From Acidimicrobiales bacterium (GTDB lineage Bacteria; Actinomycetota; Acidimicrobiia; Acidimicrobiales; DATDAH01), in the NCBI GenBank assembly GCA_016794585.1, contig JAEUJM010000019.1:98236-162235 (forward strand): DNA of 64,000 nucleotides, in the 5' to 3' direction. How positions within the stretch are numbered: the first letter of the stretch is position 1; each line of letters begins with the position of its first letter. The notes beneath the pieces are model-generated. The model was not told where the DNA came from. It worked only from the letters and a program-made list of their open reading frames with translations, and made no database searches. This document shows, one piece after another, positions 39,920-49,680 of the stretch. Made by a program: the position numbers and the translations under genes.

Positions 39920-40537
39920 TTACTTGCTGTACAGCTCGACGATGAGCTGCTCGCGGACGGGGACGTCGATCTGCTCGCGCACGGGGAGCTCGCGGATGGT
40001 GGCGACCTTCCCACCGTCGGACATGTCGAACCACGCCGGGGCGGCACGGTCGAGCACGTCGAGGTTCTGCTGCACGGCGATCATCTCGAGCGCCTTCGGG
40101 CGCAGCTCCACGACGTCGCCCTTGCGCACGCGGGCGCTCGGGATGTCGACGCGGCGGCCGTTCACGTTGATGTGGCCGTGGTTGACGAACTGCCGGGCCT
40201 GCGGGCGGGTGGCGGCCCAGCCGGCGCGGTAGACGATGTTGTCGAGGCGCAGCTCGAGGAACCGCAGCATGTTCTCGCCGGTGACGCCTTCCTTGCGGTT
40301 GGCCTCCTCGTAGAGGTTGCGGAACTGGCGCTCGGTGAGGCCGTAGGTGAAGCGGGCCTTCTGCTTCTCCTGGAGCTGGTACAGGTACTCCGAGACGTTG
40401 CCGCGGCGGCGGCTGCGTCCGTGCTCACCCGGGGGGTAGGGCCGGCGGTCGAGGGCGATGACCTCGCCCTTGGTGCCGAAGATGTTGACGCCGAGGCGAC
40501 GCGACACGCGCGCCCGCGGACCGGTGTAGCGAGACAT
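39920..40537 (-). CDS. rpsD: Ribosomal protein S4
   Basis: A 205-residue uS4, a primary 16S rRNA binder. It starts [16 protein letters not shown] at the ATG that shares a base with the rpsK stop (TGATG), and has the S4 RNA-binding domain ([37 protein letters not shown]). No zinc-binding cysteines are present in the N-terminal region, so it is the zinc-independent form. Normal length. Confidence 0.97.
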   Translation of the reverse strand: MSRYTGPRARVSRRLGVNIFGTKGEVIALDRRPYPPGEHGRSRRRGNVSEYLYQLQEKQKARFTYGLTERQFRNLYEEANRKEGVTGENMLRFLELRLDNIVYRAGWAATRPQARQFVNHGHINVNGRRVDIPSARVRKGDVVELRPKALEMIAVQQNLDVLDRAAPAWFDMSDGGKVATIRELPVREQIDVPVREQLIVELYSK

Positions 40538-40935
40538 CAGACCCTCCGCCGCTTGGGCGGGCGGCACCCGTTGTGGGGCACCGGGGTCACGTCCTTGATG
40601 CCGGTGACCTCGATGCCGGTGTTCTGCAGCGACCGGATGGCGGTCTCACGACCGGAGCCGGGGCCCTTGACCACGACGTCGACCTTGCGGATCCCGTGCT
40701 CCATGGCTCGCCGGGCGCACTGCTCGGCGGCCATCTGGGCGGCGTACGGGGTCGACTTGCGCGAACCCTTGAAGCCGACGTTGCCGGCCGACGCCCAGGC
40801 GAGGACGTTGCCCTCCTGGTCGGTGATCGACACGATCGTGTTGTTGAACGAGCTCTTGATGTGCGCCACGCCGTACGCGACGTTCTTGCGTTCGCGACGG
40901 CGGGGACGACGGCCCCCAGGCTTGGGCTTGGCCAC
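40537..40935 (-). CDS. rpsK: Ribosomal protein S11
   Basis: A 132-residue uS11 of the platform. [41 protein letters not shown] and the C terminus [17 protein letters not shown] are characteristic. GTG start sharing a base with the rpsM stop; stop shares a base with rpsD. Strong coupling through the alpha operon. Confidence 0.97.
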   Translation of the reverse strand: MAKPKPGGRRPRRRERKNVAYGVAHIKSSFNNTIVSITDQEGNVLAWASAGNVGFKGSRKSTPYAAQMAAEQCARRAMEHGIRKVDVVVKGPGSGRETAIRSLQNTGIEVTGIKDVTPVPHNGCRPPKRRRV

Positions 40936-41312
40936 TACTTCATCACCTTCTTCTTACCGGCAACGGTCTTCTTCGGGCCCTTGCGGGTCCGTGCGTTGGT
41001 GTGGGTGCGCTGACCGCGAACGGGCAGGCCGCGCCGGTGGCGCAGGCCCTGGTAGCAACCGATCTCCATCTTGCGCTTGATGTCCTGCTGGATGTCACGA
41101 CGAAGGTCGCCCTCGACCTTGATGTGCTCGTCGATCCAGTTGCGGATGCGGCTGACCTCTTCGTCGGTCAGGTCGCGCACCCGGGTGTTGGGGTCGATGC
41201 CCACCGCGGCGCACGCCTGCTGCGCGGTGGTCCGGCCGATGCCGAAGATGTAGGTGAGCGAGATCTCCAACCGCTTCTCACGGGGGATGTCGACGCCGGC
41301 GATGCGAGCCAT
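40935..41312 (-). CDS. rpsM: Ribosomal protein S13
   Basis: A 125-residue uS13 of the small-subunit head. [19 protein letters not shown], the helix-hairpin-helix [14 protein letters not shown], and the C terminus [19 protein letters not shown] are typical, ending in a Lys-rich tail. It lies 14 bases after rpmJ and is coupled to rpsK. Confidence 0.97.
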   Translation of the reverse strand: MARIAGVDIPREKRLEISLTYIFGIGRTTAQQACAAVGIDPNTRVRDLTDEEVSRIRNWIDEHIKVEGDLRRDIQQDIKRKMEIGCYQGLRHRRGLPVRGQRTHTNARTRKGPKKTVAGKKKVMK

Positions 41313-41326
41313 TCAGATCTTCTCCC

Positions 41327-41440
41327 TCAACCCTGCCGCTGCTTGTGACGGGGGTTCTGGCAGATGACGCGCACGCGACCGTGGCGGCGGATCACCTTGC
41401 ACTTCTCACACATCTTCTTGACGCTGGGTCGTACTTTCAC
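41327..41440 (-). CDS. rpmJ: Ribosomal protein L36
   Basis: A 37-residue bL36: [20 protein letters not shown] followed by [17 protein letters not shown]. The C-x2-C, C and H residues form the zinc site, so this is the zinc-binding form. It starts at GTG. In most actinobacteria infA precedes rpmJ; here the upstream neighbour is instead an unrelated membrane protein gene 273 bases away, with no infA between. Confidence 0.94.
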   Translation of the reverse strand: MKVRPSVKKMCEKCKVIRRHGRVRVICQNPRHKQRQG

Positions 41441-41713
41441 TGGGGTTCCTCGCGACGATGGGGACCAGCCGGATGCCGGCGGACCACGAAGCCCACAACC
41501 AGGGCCGTCACGCGCGAGGCGACAGCCGGCTCTGAGCCGAAGGGTCAGGCTAGCGGCGCTCCCCCACCCACACCAACTCGCGCCTTAGCAGACCCACCGC
41601 GGTCGCCGGTGGAGGGTTCGGGGCGCCGTGGTGACGCCCCTCGGCGGTGGCCCGGCCGATCCCGAGTCTTGCCCCACCGGACTCGGCGCAAACCGGATCA
41701 GTATTTCGTCGAG

Positions 41714-43102
41714 TCACGAGGCGACTTGCGCTGGCGCCTGCGGGGTGCCCGGAGTCACCGTCTCACGCGCGTTGATGACCTGGAGCGAGCGGAGGATCGC
41801 CACCCAGGCGATCGTGAGGTCCACCATCACGAGCAAACGCACGAGGATGACGTAGCGGTAGGTGCCGGACACGAAGTATCCGTCGAGATTCTCCTCCGAG
41901 ACCGCCAGGCTGATGGCGAGAAATGCCACGTAGCCCCCGGCGAGCATCAGCAGCGAGACGAGGCCCTTCTGACCAAGCGGGATGTGGGCCCAGCGAGCGA
42001 TCAAAACGACAGCGAGGACACCGCTGACGCCCGCGAGGACGAGCAGGCCGCTCTCATGGGCAATGCTCGACAGGACGTCCAAAAGGCGCTGGTGGGGTTC
42101 GGTACCAGGCCGCAGCAGGTCGACGACCCGTGACCAATCGCCTCGTTCCTCGGCGGGCGCGTCGGTGACCACCGTGACCAAGGTCCACAACCCGATCGAT
42201 CCGACGGCGGATAGAGCCACTGGCAGCAGTCGGCGCCACGCCCGGCCGGCTTGCACCACCGCTATGGCCACCAGCAGGAGGGCGGCTGGCTGCGCTTCGG
42301 TCTTCATTAGAGCCGCTGCCGCGACGAGAACAGCAGCGCACGCGATCGTCCGGCGATCGTCGCGTCCGCACAGAAGAAGCACTGCGGCAGGAACGAGAAA
42401 CAAGGGCCACGTGAGATCGACGAATCCGCTCAGGCCCACCTCGGCGTTCATGCCCCAGCACGTGGCCGCGACCAATGCGGCGATGAACATCGAACCTCGG
42501 CGGTTCAGGCGGAGGGTCGTCGCTACGACGAACGCGGTGAGCGCGACCCCCGAGGCAACCACCGCCTGGCTGATCCTCAAGGCCACCTCTCGGTCAAGGT
42601 TTCCACCGAGGTGCCACACCGCGGCGATGGCGGCAGGAACGAAGGGCGGGTATGCGGGACGACTGAACCGAAAGGCGGGTTCGGCCATGCCTGCGTGGGC
42701 GATCGAGCCCCCATGCCTGAACAGCTCTGCATGGAACCACCACGCCGATCTGGCATCGGACTCGACCGGCGGAACGTCAACGAGCAACAGCGGCGCTGCG
42801 GCAACCACGGCGGCCACGACAAGCGGACTCGTCTCCCACCAGCCAGAGCGGACGTAGGAAGCTGTCGACCGGTACCGAAGCAGCACTGCCCACTCACCCA
42901 TCGCGATCATGAGCAGCCATGGCCACATCGAGCTCTCAGCAAGGATGCTAAGAGCAACTGCAAGCGAGCAGGCCACCCCGGCCGCCGCTGGAGTCAAGGC
43001 AAGCGACCATGCGCGCGTGCCGCCGACCAACCGGGCGACCGGCCAGCCGACGGTCGCGCCCACGAGCGCTGACGCGGCGAGCGCAAACACCAACGCGCTC
43101 AC
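41714..43102 (-). CDS. Polytopic membrane protein, possible GT-C glycosyltransferase
   Basis: A 462-residue protein with about eleven to twelve hydrophobic helices. The segment after the third helix, VPPVESDARSAWWFHAELF and SRPAYPPFVPAAIAAVW, has the acidic residue and layout of GT-C sugar transferases, but identity is low and no specific family is recognised. GTG start overlaps the upstream Wzz-like gene stop (GTGA), so both are one unit. Base composition looks less GC-rich than the flanking ribosomal genes. It occupies the map-rpmJ interval, an unusual place. Confidence 0.6.
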   Translation of the reverse strand: MSALVFALAASALVGATVGWPVARLVGGTRAWSLALTPAAAGVACSLAVALSILAESSMWPWLLMIAMGEWAVLLRYRSTASYVRSGWWETSPLVVAAVVAAAPLLLVDVPPVESDARSAWWFHAELFRHGGSIAHAGMAEPAFRFSRPAYPPFVPAAIAAVWHLGGNLDREVALRISQAVVASGVALTAFVVATTLRLNRRGSMFIAALVAATCWGMNAEVGLSGFVDLTWPLFLVPAAVLLLCGRDDRRTIACAAVLVAAAALMKTEAQPAALLLVAIAVVQAGRAWRRLLPVALSAVGSIGLWTLVTVVTDAPAEERGDWSRVVDLLRPGTEPHQRLLDVLSSIAHESGLLVLAGVSGVLAVVLIARWAHIPLGQKGLVSLLMLAGGYVAFLAISLAVSEENLDGYFVSGTYRYVILVRLLVMVDLTIAWVAILRSLQVINARETVTPGTPQAPAQVAS

Positions 43103-44184
43103 GGGTTCGGCGCCTCTATGTGGTAACCGCCACAGGCCTGTGGCCCGTCACCTGGCGCGACGCGGAGGACGAACGGAGCGGGCCGCCCCTCACCTGGAAC
43201 CGTGAGACGAGGCAGAACGTACTCGTGGAGGTGGTCACGGAAGAACGCGGGCGAGTCCTCGGACACCGCCACGGCGCTGCCGTCGGGCACCGCATCGACC
43301 CAGGACTCGAGACATGCGTAATCGGTGACCTCGGTGTCAGCAGTGACCGGTCGAAGCTCCCACACCGACACCACCGCAACCAGCGCAGGCGCGGCGAGCA
43401 CGAGCGGGAGTAGGACCCCGAGGACTGCCAGGGCGACGCGTCCACGTCGCTCGCGCGTACCACCGACCCCCCCCCACTCGGGAATGACGGCGTCCGTCCA
43501 CAACTGACGCCGATCCAGCATGAGCGACACCACAAGGCCCACGATCAAGCCGACCGCCGCTGCGAGGAGCAGGCGGAGCATGAGATCAGGGCGCACTGGC
43601 TGTTCGGGGGGCGGCGGCAAGTCGGTGAGGGTCCCCCCGGCGCCGGGTAGTCGATTGAGGACGGCCTGGGTCGCTGCGAGGTCGGCGCTCAGGTGATCGA
43701 GGACCTCAGGGTCGTACGTCCCATCGGGCTCGGCCCTGAGCTCATCAATCTCGCCCTGCAAGGCGGCGGCACGTTCCGCGGCTTGCTGGCGTCTCCCCCA
43801 TGCCACGTAACCGTTGGCGACGCTGGCCGCGGCCTCGAAGGAGCGCTTGGCAGAGTCAGACGTAGCGGTGAACCGCATCGAAGCCGTCGACGCGTCGCCC
43901 TCCACGGTGAACGTGATGTCATGAGTGGAGTCCTGAGCCAACCCATCGTGGAACCGTTCGCTGCGGGCCGCAGCGACCTCCCCGGCCATAGCGTCCTCAC
44001 GACTCGCGCCGACAGTGCCCGCGTGCAGGCCCGCTATCGGAAACGGGTCGAGCGTGACGGTCGCCGTCGTCTCCCACTCCTTCGGCTGGAGCAGAGCCAG
44101 GACGGCGGTCAGGGTGACCATCCCCAAGATGGAGCTGAGGATGACCCAACGATGGCGTAGGACGAAGGTCGCCGCCCGGTGCAT
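43099..44184 (-). CDS. Wzz/chain-length-determinant-like membrane protein
   Basis: A 361-residue protein. The N-terminal helix (WVILSSILGMVTLTAVLALL), a periplasmic region with a coiled coil (QQAAERAAALQGEIDELRAE), and a second helix after LPPPPEQPVRPDLMLRLLLAA give the layout of Wzz/capsule chain-length and YveK-type proteins. Unlike those, a third helix (ALAVLGVLLPLVLAAPALVAVV) and an extra C-terminal domain of about 90 residues follow. The start is ATG 44184, 23 bases after map; composition differs slightly from map. Likely function: surface polysaccharide assembly with the coupled membrane protein. Inferred. Confidence 0.6.
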   Translation of the reverse strand: MHRAATFVLRHRWVILSSILGMVTLTAVLALLQPKEWETTATVTLDPFPIAGLHAGTVGASREDAMAGEVAAARSERFHDGLAQDSTHDITFTVEGDASTASMRFTATSDSAKRSFEAAASVANGYVAWGRRQQAAERAAALQGEIDELRAEPDGTYDPEVLDHLSADLAATQAVLNRLPGAGGTLTDLPPPPEQPVRPDLMLRLLLAAAVGLIVGLVVSLMLDRRQLWTDAVIPEWGGVGGTRERRGRVALAVLGVLLPLVLAAPALVAVVSVWELRPVTADTEVTDYACLESWVDAVPDGSAVAVSEDSPAFFRDHLHEYVLPRLTVPGEGRPAPFVLRVAPGDGPQACGGYHIEAPNP

Positions 44185-44206
44185 CACGACGGGCGCCCCC
44201 TTGCCT

Positions 44207-44965
44207 TCACGGCAGGGTGAGGATCTCGGGGCCATCCTCGGTGATGGCGATGGTGTGCTCCCAGTGGCACGAGAGGGAGCCGTCGGCGGTGAGCACGCTC
44301 CAGCCGTCGTCGAGCAGGCGGGTGGCGGGACTGCCCACGTTGACCATGGGCTCGACCGCGTAGACGTTGCCCACACGCAGCTTGGGGCCCTTGCCGGGAT
44401 CGCCGTAGTTGGGGACCTCGGGCTTTTCATGCATGGCCGTGCCGATGGCGTGGCCGACGTACTCGCGCACCACCGAGAAGCCGGCGGCCTCGGCCACCGT
44501 CTGCACGGCGTGGCCGATGTCGGAGATGCGGTTGCCGTCGACCATCTGGTCGATGCCCGCGTAGAGGCTCTCCTCGGTGACCTTGATGAGCTTGGCCGCC
44601 TCCTCGCTCACCTGGCCCACCGGGGCGGTGAAGGCGGCGTCGCCGTGCCAGCCCTGGATGATGGCGCCGCAGTCGATGGAGATGATGTCGCCCTCCTCCA
44701 GCCGGTACGAGCCGGGGATGCCGTGGACGATCATGTCGTTCGGCGACGTGCAGATCACCGCGGGGAACCCGTGGTAGCCGAGGAAGTTCGAGCGGGCGCC
44801 TCGGCGTTCGATGACGTCGCGGCCGATCTTGTCGAGCTCGAGGGTCGTGACCCCCGGTCGGATGGCGGCGCGGATGCACTCGTGCATCTCGGCCACGACC
44901 TTGCCCGCCCGGCGCATGATCGCGATCTCTTCGGGCGTGCGGCGCACGGGGGCGTCCCTCCTCAC
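44207..44965 (-). CDS. map: Methionine aminopeptidase, type I
   Basis: A 252-residue dimetal enzyme that removes the N-terminal Met from nascent proteins. The metal-binding residues lie in SIDCGAIIQGWHGDAAF, GHAIGTAMHEKPEVPNYG and VYAVEPMV plus the final Glu near CHWEHTIAI. Starts at GTG, 18 bases after adk in the secY-adk-map order. Confidence 0.96.
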   Translation of the reverse strand: MRRDAPVRRTPEEIAIMRRAGKVVAEMHECIRAAIRPGVTTLELDKIGRDVIERRGARSNFLGYHGFPAVICTSPNDMIVHGIPGSYRLEEGDIISIDCGAIIQGWHGDAAFTAPVGQVSEEAAKLIKVTEESLYAGIDQMVDGNRISDIGHAVQTVAEAAGFSVVREYVGHAIGTAMHEKPEVPNYGDPGKGPKLRVGNVYAVEPMVNVGSPATRLLDDGWSVLTADGSLSCHWEHTIAITEDGPEILTLP

Positions 44966-44983
44966 GGCATTACGACTGGTCGG

Positions 44984-45553
44984 TCACGGTGCGACGGCGG
45001 CGTCGACGGCCTTCACCACTCGGGCGAAGACCTCGTCGACCTCCCCGACGCCATCGACGGTGACCAGTATGTCGTGGTCGTCGTAGTACGCCACGAGCGG
45101 AGCGGTCTGCTCTTCGTAGAGCTCGAGCCGGCGCTCGATGGCCTCGGTGGTGTCGTCGGCCCGGCCCCGCAGCAACATGCGCTCGAGCACGAGGTCGGTG
45201 GGCACGTCGAGGTTGACCACGACCCGCGGCGCGGCGATGGTGCCGAGCGCCTCGGCCTGCCCCACCGTGCGGGGGAAGCCGTCGAGGAGGTAGCCGCCGG
45301 CCACGTCGTCCTTGGCCAGGCGCTCTTCGACCACGCCGACGATGATGTCGTCGGACACGAGGTCGCCCCGGTCCATGATGGCCTTCGCCTGCAGGCCGAA
45401 CTCGGTGCCCTCGGCCACGGCCTCACGCAACATGTCACCGGTGGAGATGTGCGGGATGCCGTAGTGGTCCACGAGCAGCGCGCACTGGGTGCCCTTGCCC
45501 GAGCCCTGGCGGCCCAGGATGACGAGGCGCACCGGCGAGTCGGGGCTGCTCAC
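44984..45553 (-). CDS. adk: Adenylate kinase
   Basis: A 189-residue enzyme that equilibrates AMP, ADP and ATP. P-loop ILGRQGSGKGTQ, the AMP site HISTGDMLREAV and GYLLDGFPRTVGQAEAL are present. The LID region between RMLLRGRADDT and RRLELYEEQ is short, so it is the compact form without a zinc finger. GTG start overlaps the secY stop. Confidence 0.96.
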   Translation of the reverse strand: MSSPDSPVRLVILGRQGSGKGTQCALLVDHYGIPHISTGDMLREAVAEGTEFGLQAKAIMDRGDLVSDDIIVGVVEERLAKDDVAGGYLLDGFPRTVGQAEALGTIAAPRVVVNLDVPTDLVLERMLLRGRADDTTEAIERRLELYEEQTAPLVAYYDDHDILVTVDGVGEVDEVFARVVKAVDAAVAP

Positions 45554-46881
45554 TTCAAGAACCCCTCGTAGTTGCGCATCATCAGCTGGCTGTCGATCTG
45601 CTTCATGGTCTCGAGCGCCACACCCACGGCGATGAGCACCGACGTGCCGCCGAAGGCGAAGCTGCCGGCGCTACCGGCGGGGAGCACGATGGTGAGGAAG
45701 ATCGAGGGCAGCAGCGCCACCGAGGCGATGAAGAGGGCGCCTGGCAAGGTGATGCGCGACAGGATGTGGGCCAGGTACTTCTCGGTCTGCGGGCCCGGCC
45801 GGATGCCCGGGATGAAGCCACCCTGCTTGCGGATGGTGTCGGCCTGCTGGGCGGGATCGAAGGTGATGGCGGTGTAGAAGTACGCGAACCCGATGATGAG
45901 CAGGCCGTAGATCAGCAGGTAGAGCGGGCTGGTCGGCGAGGCCAGGTAGTCGTCCACCCAGCGCTGGACGTTCACGCCCCAGCTGCCCTCGTCGGACGGC
46001 AGCACCTGCGACAGCAGCAGCGGCAGGTACAGCACCGAGCTGGCGAAGATGATGGGGATCACGCCCGACTGGTTGACCTTGAGGGGGATGTAGGTGCTCT
46101 GGCCGCCGTACATGCGTCGGCCGACCACCCGCTTGGCGAACTGGACGGGGATCCGGCGCTGGCCCTGCTCGACGAACACGATGCAGACGAGCAGGACGAT
46201 GAACAGCGCCAGCAACATGAACAGCGCCGCGTTGCCGGCCTCGGCCTTGACCCGCCCGCCCTGCGCCGGCAGCTGGCTGACCACGGACGAGAAGATCAGG
46301 AGCGACATGCCGTTGCCGATGCCGCGCTGGGTGATGAGCTCGCCCATCCACATCAGCAGCGCCGTGCCCGCGGTGAGCGTGAGCACGATCAGCAGCACGC
46401 GCGGGATGGTGAAGTTGGGGATCAGGTCGAGGCCGGTGTTGTTGCCGTTGCCCCCGAAGCCGCCGCCGCCGTTGTGGAACAAGAAGGCGAGGCCGGTGGA
46501 CTGCATGATCGCGATGGCCACGGTCAGGTAGCGCGTCCACTGGGTGATCTTGCGCTGGCCGACCGCCCCCTGCTTCTGCCACTCCTCGAGCTTGGGGATC
46601 ACCACGGCGAGGATCTGCATGATGATCGATGAGGTGATGTAGGGCATGATCCCGAGCGCGAACACCGCGAACTGGGTGAGCGCGCCGCCCGAGAACAGCT
46701 GGAGGAACCCGAGGACGCCGCCCTGGTCGGCGGAGTCCTTCAGGGTCTCGATGGCGCCGAGGTCGATGCCCGGCGCGGGGATGAACGCCCCGAAGCGGTA
46801 CAGCATCAGCATCAGCAGGGTGAACAGGATCTTGTTCCGGAGGTCCGGAACCTTGAACATGTTCTTCAGACTGGTGAGCAC
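45550..46881 (-). CDS. secY: Preprotein translocase subunit SecY
   Basis: The 443-residue channel of the general secretion pathway, with ten membrane helices. MLTSLKNMFKVPDLRNKILFTLLMLMLYRFGAFIP is cut short here: the helix-1 region with IPAPGID, the plug region (LQLFSGGALTQFAVFALGIMP), and the C-terminal MRNYEGFLK are family features. It follows rplO by 57 bases and is coupled to adk. Confidence 0.97.
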   Translation of the reverse strand: MLTSLKNMFKVPDLRNKILFTLLMLMLYRFGAFIPAPGIDLGAIETLKDSADQGGVLGFLQLFSGGALTQFAVFALGIMPYITSSIIMQILAVVIPKLEEWQKQGAVGQRKITQWTRYLTVAIAIMQSTGLAFLFHNGGGGFGGNGNNTGLDLIPNFTIPRVLLIVLTLTAGTALLMWMGELITQRGIGNGMSLLIFSSVVSQLPAQGGRVKAEAGNAALFMLLALFIVLLVCIVFVEQGQRRIPVQFAKRVVGRRMYGGQSTYIPLKVNQSGVIPIIFASSVLYLPLLLSQVLPSDEGSWGVNVQRWVDDYLASPTSPLYLLIYGLLIIGFAYFYTAITFDPAQQADTIRKQGGFIPGIRPGPQTEKYLAHILSRITLPGALFIASVALLPSIFLTIVLPAGSAGSFAFGGTSVLIAVGVALETMKQIDSQLMMRNYEGFLK

Positions 46882-46938
46882 CCGGGGGCTCCCTTTCCGC
46901 TGCTGGTCGAGCCGTTGCTGGTCGGGATGGTCGGTCGT

Positions 46939-47427
46939 CTAGCGGTTGGTCAGGGCGTTGCCCTTGGCCGGCGGACGCCGGTCGCCCCACGGCAGGGGCA
47001 GGACTTCAACCGTACCGCCCGCGGCGGTGATGGCCGCTTCGGCCGACTTCGAGAAGCCGTGGGCCTTGACGGTGACCTTGCGGTCGATCGAGCCTCGGCC
47101 GAGCACCTTGACGAGGGCACCCTTGTGGGTCAGGCCCTTGGCGTGCAGCGCCTCGGGGGTGACGTCGTCGAGGCCGCACTCCTGGAGCGTGTCCAGGTTG
47201 ATGGCCTGGTACTCCACGCGGAACGGGTTGTTGAAGCCCTTGAGCTTCGGCACCCGCATGTGGAGGGGCATCTGCCCACCTTCGAAGCCGGCGGGGACGG
47301 TGTTGCGGGCCCGCTGGCCCTTGGTGCCACGGCCGGCGGTCTTGCCGCCCTTGCCACCGATGCCGCGGCCGACGCGCTTGCGCGACGTGCGGGCCCCGGG
47401 GTTGGGGGTGAGGTCGTGGGCCTTCAT
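46939..47427 (-). CDS. rplO: Ribosomal protein L15
   Basis: A 162-residue uL15. It begins MKAHDLTPNPGARTSRKRVG with the following Gly-rich loop (GIGGKGGKTAGRGTKGQRAR) and has FEGGQMPLHMRVPKLKGF. The usual C-terminal globular domain is present. ATG overlaps the rpmD stop. Confidence 0.96.
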   Translation of the reverse strand: MKAHDLTPNPGARTSRKRVGRGIGGKGGKTAGRGTKGQRARNTVPAGFEGGQMPLHMRVPKLKGFNNPFRVEYQAINLDTLQECGLDDVTPEALHAKGLTHKGALVKVLGRGSIDRKVTVKAHGFSKSAEAAITAAGGTVEVLPLPWGDRRPPAKGNALTNR

Positions 47428-47699
47428 GCGTCTGTCTCCTCGGCCGTGTCGTCGGCGACGGCCTTGTCGGCGGCGGCCTTCTTGGCGGGGGCCTTCTTGG
47501 CGGGCTTCTCGGCCGCGACCTCCTCCACCTTCACGAGGTGGGGGACGCGGGCGAGCATGCCGCGGATCTCGGGGCGGTCGGGCAGCTCGTGGCTGCGACC
47601 GATCTTGCCGAGGCCCAGGGCACGGAGGGTGCCGCGCTGCTTGGGCTTCGACCCGATGGCCGAGCGGTACTGCGTCACCTTGAGGGTTGCGTCAGCCAT
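47424..47699 (-). CDS. rpmD: Ribosomal protein L30 with C-terminal extension
   Basis: uL30 core in residues 1-60 (LKVTQYRSAIGSKPKQRGTL, RALGLGKIG, VRGMLARVPHLVKV-like end) plus about 30 residues of Lys/Ala-rich tail (EKPAKKAPAKKAAADKA) ending in acidic residues, so 91 residues instead of about 60. Similar low-complexity tails occur on L22 and S3 in this operon. Confidence 0.93.
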   Translation of the reverse strand: MADATLKVTQYRSAIGSKPKQRGTLRALGLGKIGRSHELPDRPEIRGMLARVPHLVKVEEVAAEKPAKKAPAKKAAADKAVADDTAEETDA

Positions 47700-47702
47700 G
47701 GG

Positions 47703-48314
47703 CTACTTCACCTCTTCGGGCTTGGGCGCCGGGCCCCGCTGGGTCTCTTTGTAGGCGTTGAGCAGACCCTTGGGCACGAAGTCCTCGGGGTCGAGACCCC
47801 GGAGACGGGCGACCTCGTCGGGGCGCTTCAGGGCCTTGAGCCCGGCGATGGTGGCACGGGCCACGTTGATGTGGTTGGCCGAGCCGAGCGACTTGCACAG
47901 CACGTCGTGGATGCCGGCCTCTTCGAGGATGGCGCGGGCGGCACCGCCGGCGATCACGCCGGTACCGGGGGCCGCGGGCTTGAGCAGCACGCGGCCGGCA
48001 CCGGTCTCGCCGATGACGGGGTGGACGATGGTGCTGCCGGCGAGGGCCACGGTGAAGAGGTTCTTGCGAGCCTCCTCGGTGCCCTTCTGGATGGCGAGGG
48101 GCACCTCCTTGGCCTTCCCGTAGCCGAGGCCGACGCGGCCGTTGCCGTCGCCGATCACCACGAGGGCGGTGAAGGAGAACCGACGACCGCCCTTGACCAC
48201 CTTGGCCACGCGGTTGATGTTGATGACGCGCGACTCGCGCAGGCCCGAGTCGCTGCTCTGGCGGGGGTTGTCCCGGGGCGCCCGGTCGCGGTCGCGGGGG
48301 TTGGCGTTGCTCAT
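47703..48314 (-). CDS. rpsE: Ribosomal protein S5
   Basis: A 203-residue uS5. The N-terminal Arg/Asp-rich lead is followed by [40 protein letters not shown] and the C-terminal domain with [20 protein letters not shown]. The N-terminal extension of about 25 residues is common in actinobacteria. Confidence 0.97.
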   Translation of the reverse strand: MSNANPRDRDRAPRDNPRQSSDSGLRESRVININRVAKVVKGGRRFSFTALVVIGDGNGRVGLGYGKAKEVPLAIQKGTEEARKNLFTVALAGSTIVHPVIGETGAGRVLLKPAAPGTGVIAGGAARAILEEAGIHDVLCKSLGSANHINVARATIAGLKALKRPDEVARLRGLDPEDFVPKGLLNAYKETQRGPAPKPEEVK

Positions 48315-48332
48315 CGTGTGCTCGTCTCTTTC

Positions 48333-48698
48333 CTAGAACTCGAGCCCGGCGTCACGGGCGGCGTCGGCCAGCGCGGCCACCCGGCCGTGGTAACGGAAGC
48401 CACCACGGTCGAACGTGACCTTCTCGATGCCGGCGGCCTTGGCGCGCTCGGCGACCAGCTTGCCGACCTTGGCGGCGGCGTCGATGTTGCCGGTGCCACC
48501 GGTGCGCAGGTCGGCCTCGACGGTCGAGGCGGCCGCGAGGGTGTGGCCGGCGCGGTCGTCGATGACCTGGGCGCTGATGTGGCGGCTGGACCGGAACACG
48601 GCCAGGCGCGGCCGCTCGGCGGTGCCGGTGACCTTCTTGCGGACCCGACCGTGACGGCGCTGGCGGTCCTGTCGCTTCTTCTGCGGACTGAGGCTCAT
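48333..48698 (-). CDS. rplR: Ribosomal protein L18
   Basis: A 121-residue uL18, binder of 5S rRNA with L5. It shows [35 protein letters not shown] and the C-terminal [20 protein letters not shown] block. Short gaps to rplF and rpsE. Confidence 0.97.
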   Translation of the reverse strand: MSLSPQKKRQDRQRRHGRVRKKVTGTAERPRLAVFRSSRHISAQVIDDRAGHTLAAASTVEADLRTGGTGNIDAAAKVGKLVAERAKAAGIEKVTFDRGGFRYHGRVAALADAARDAGLEF

Positions 48699-48703
48699 GT
48701 CTC

Positions 48704-49249
48704 CTACCCGACGCTCGCGGCCTTGCCGGCCTTGCGCTGGACGTACTCGCCGACGTAGCGCACGCCCTTGCCCTTGTAGGGCTCGGGCTTGCGCAGCGCC
48801 CGGATGTTGGCGGCCACCTGGCCGACGACTTCCTTGTTGATGCCGACCACGTCGATGCGGGTCGGGCTGGGGACGTCGAAGGTGATGCCCTCGGGGGCGG
48901 TCACCTTGACGGTGTGGCTGAAGCCGAGGGCCAACTCGAGCGCGGCGGGCCCCTGGGCGGTGGCCCGGTAGCCGACGCCCTGGATCTCGAGCTCCTTGCG
49001 GAAGCCCTCGGTCACCCCGATCACCATGTTGTTGACCAGGGTGCGGGTGAGGCCGTGCAGGGCACGGCTCTCGCGCTCGTCGTCGGGGCGCTCCACGAGC
49101 AGCTCCTCACCCTCCTGGCGGACGGTGATGGTGCCCGGGATGGGGCGGCTCAGGGTGCCCTTGGGGCCCTTCACGGTGATCTGACCGTCGGCGACGGTGA
49201 CGTCGACGCCACCGGGGACGGTGATGGGGGCTTGGCCGATGCGGCTCAT
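48704..49249 (-). CDS. rplF: Ribosomal protein L6
   Basis: A 181-residue uL6 with its two similar domains. [27 protein letters not shown]-like [13 protein letters not shown], and the C-terminal [16 protein letters not shown] are conserved. It sits between rpsH and rplR in the usual spc-operon order. Confidence 0.97.
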   Translation of the reverse strand: MSRIGQAPITVPGGVDVTVADGQITVKGPKGTLSRPIPGTITVRQEGEELLVERPDDERESRALHGLTRTLVNNMVIGVTEGFRKELEIQGVGYRATAQGPAALELALGFSHTVKVTAPEGITFDVPSPTRIDVVGINKEVVGQVAANIRALRKPEPYKGKGVRYVGEYVQRKAGKAASVG

Positions 49250-49262
49250 GGTGTGTCTCCCC

Positions 49263-49667
49263 TCACCAGACGAAGCACAGGATCTCGCCGCCCATGCGGC
49301 GCTTCCTGGCTTCGCGGTCGGTCATGAGGCCCTGGCTCGTCGACAGCACGGCCACGCCCAGGCCACCGAGGACCCGGGGGATCTTCTCGGCCTTGGTGTA
49401 CACGCGCAGACCCGGCTTGGAGATGCGCTTCACGCCCGAGATGACCCGCGCCCGCTCGGGCGAGTACTTCATCTCGATGGTGAGGACACGGCCGGGGCGG
49501 TCGACGGCGTCGGCCACGGCGAAGTCGGTGATGTAGCCCTCGGACTTGAGGACCGCAGCCAGCGACTCCTTGAGCTTGGAGGACGGCATGGACACCTCGT
49601 CGTGCATCGCCACGTTGGCGTTGCGGATGCGGGTGAGCATGTCGGCGATCGGGTCGGTCATCGTCAT
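49263..49667 (-). CDS. rpsH: Ribosomal protein S8
   Basis: A 134-residue uS8. [20 protein letters not shown], the [17 protein letters not shown] helix, and [20 protein letters not shown] with the final ILCFVW are classic. Regulator of the spc operon in E. coli; no such site is recognisable here. Confidence 0.97.
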   Translation of the reverse strand: MTMTDPIADMLTRIRNANVAMHDEVSMPSSKLKESLAAVLKSEGYITDFAVADAVDRPGRVLTIEMKYSPERARVISGVKRISKPGLRVYTKAEKIPRVLGGLGVAVLSTSQGLMTDREARKRRMGGEILCFVW

Positions 49668-49680
49668 CGGTTCACGCCCC

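Noticed and set aside
41441..41713. Possible infA between rpmJ and the membrane protein gene
   Set aside because: I read all frames on both strands for an IF-1-like sequence (start, RVLAGDRV-like OB fold); none is present, and stops interrupt the likely frames.
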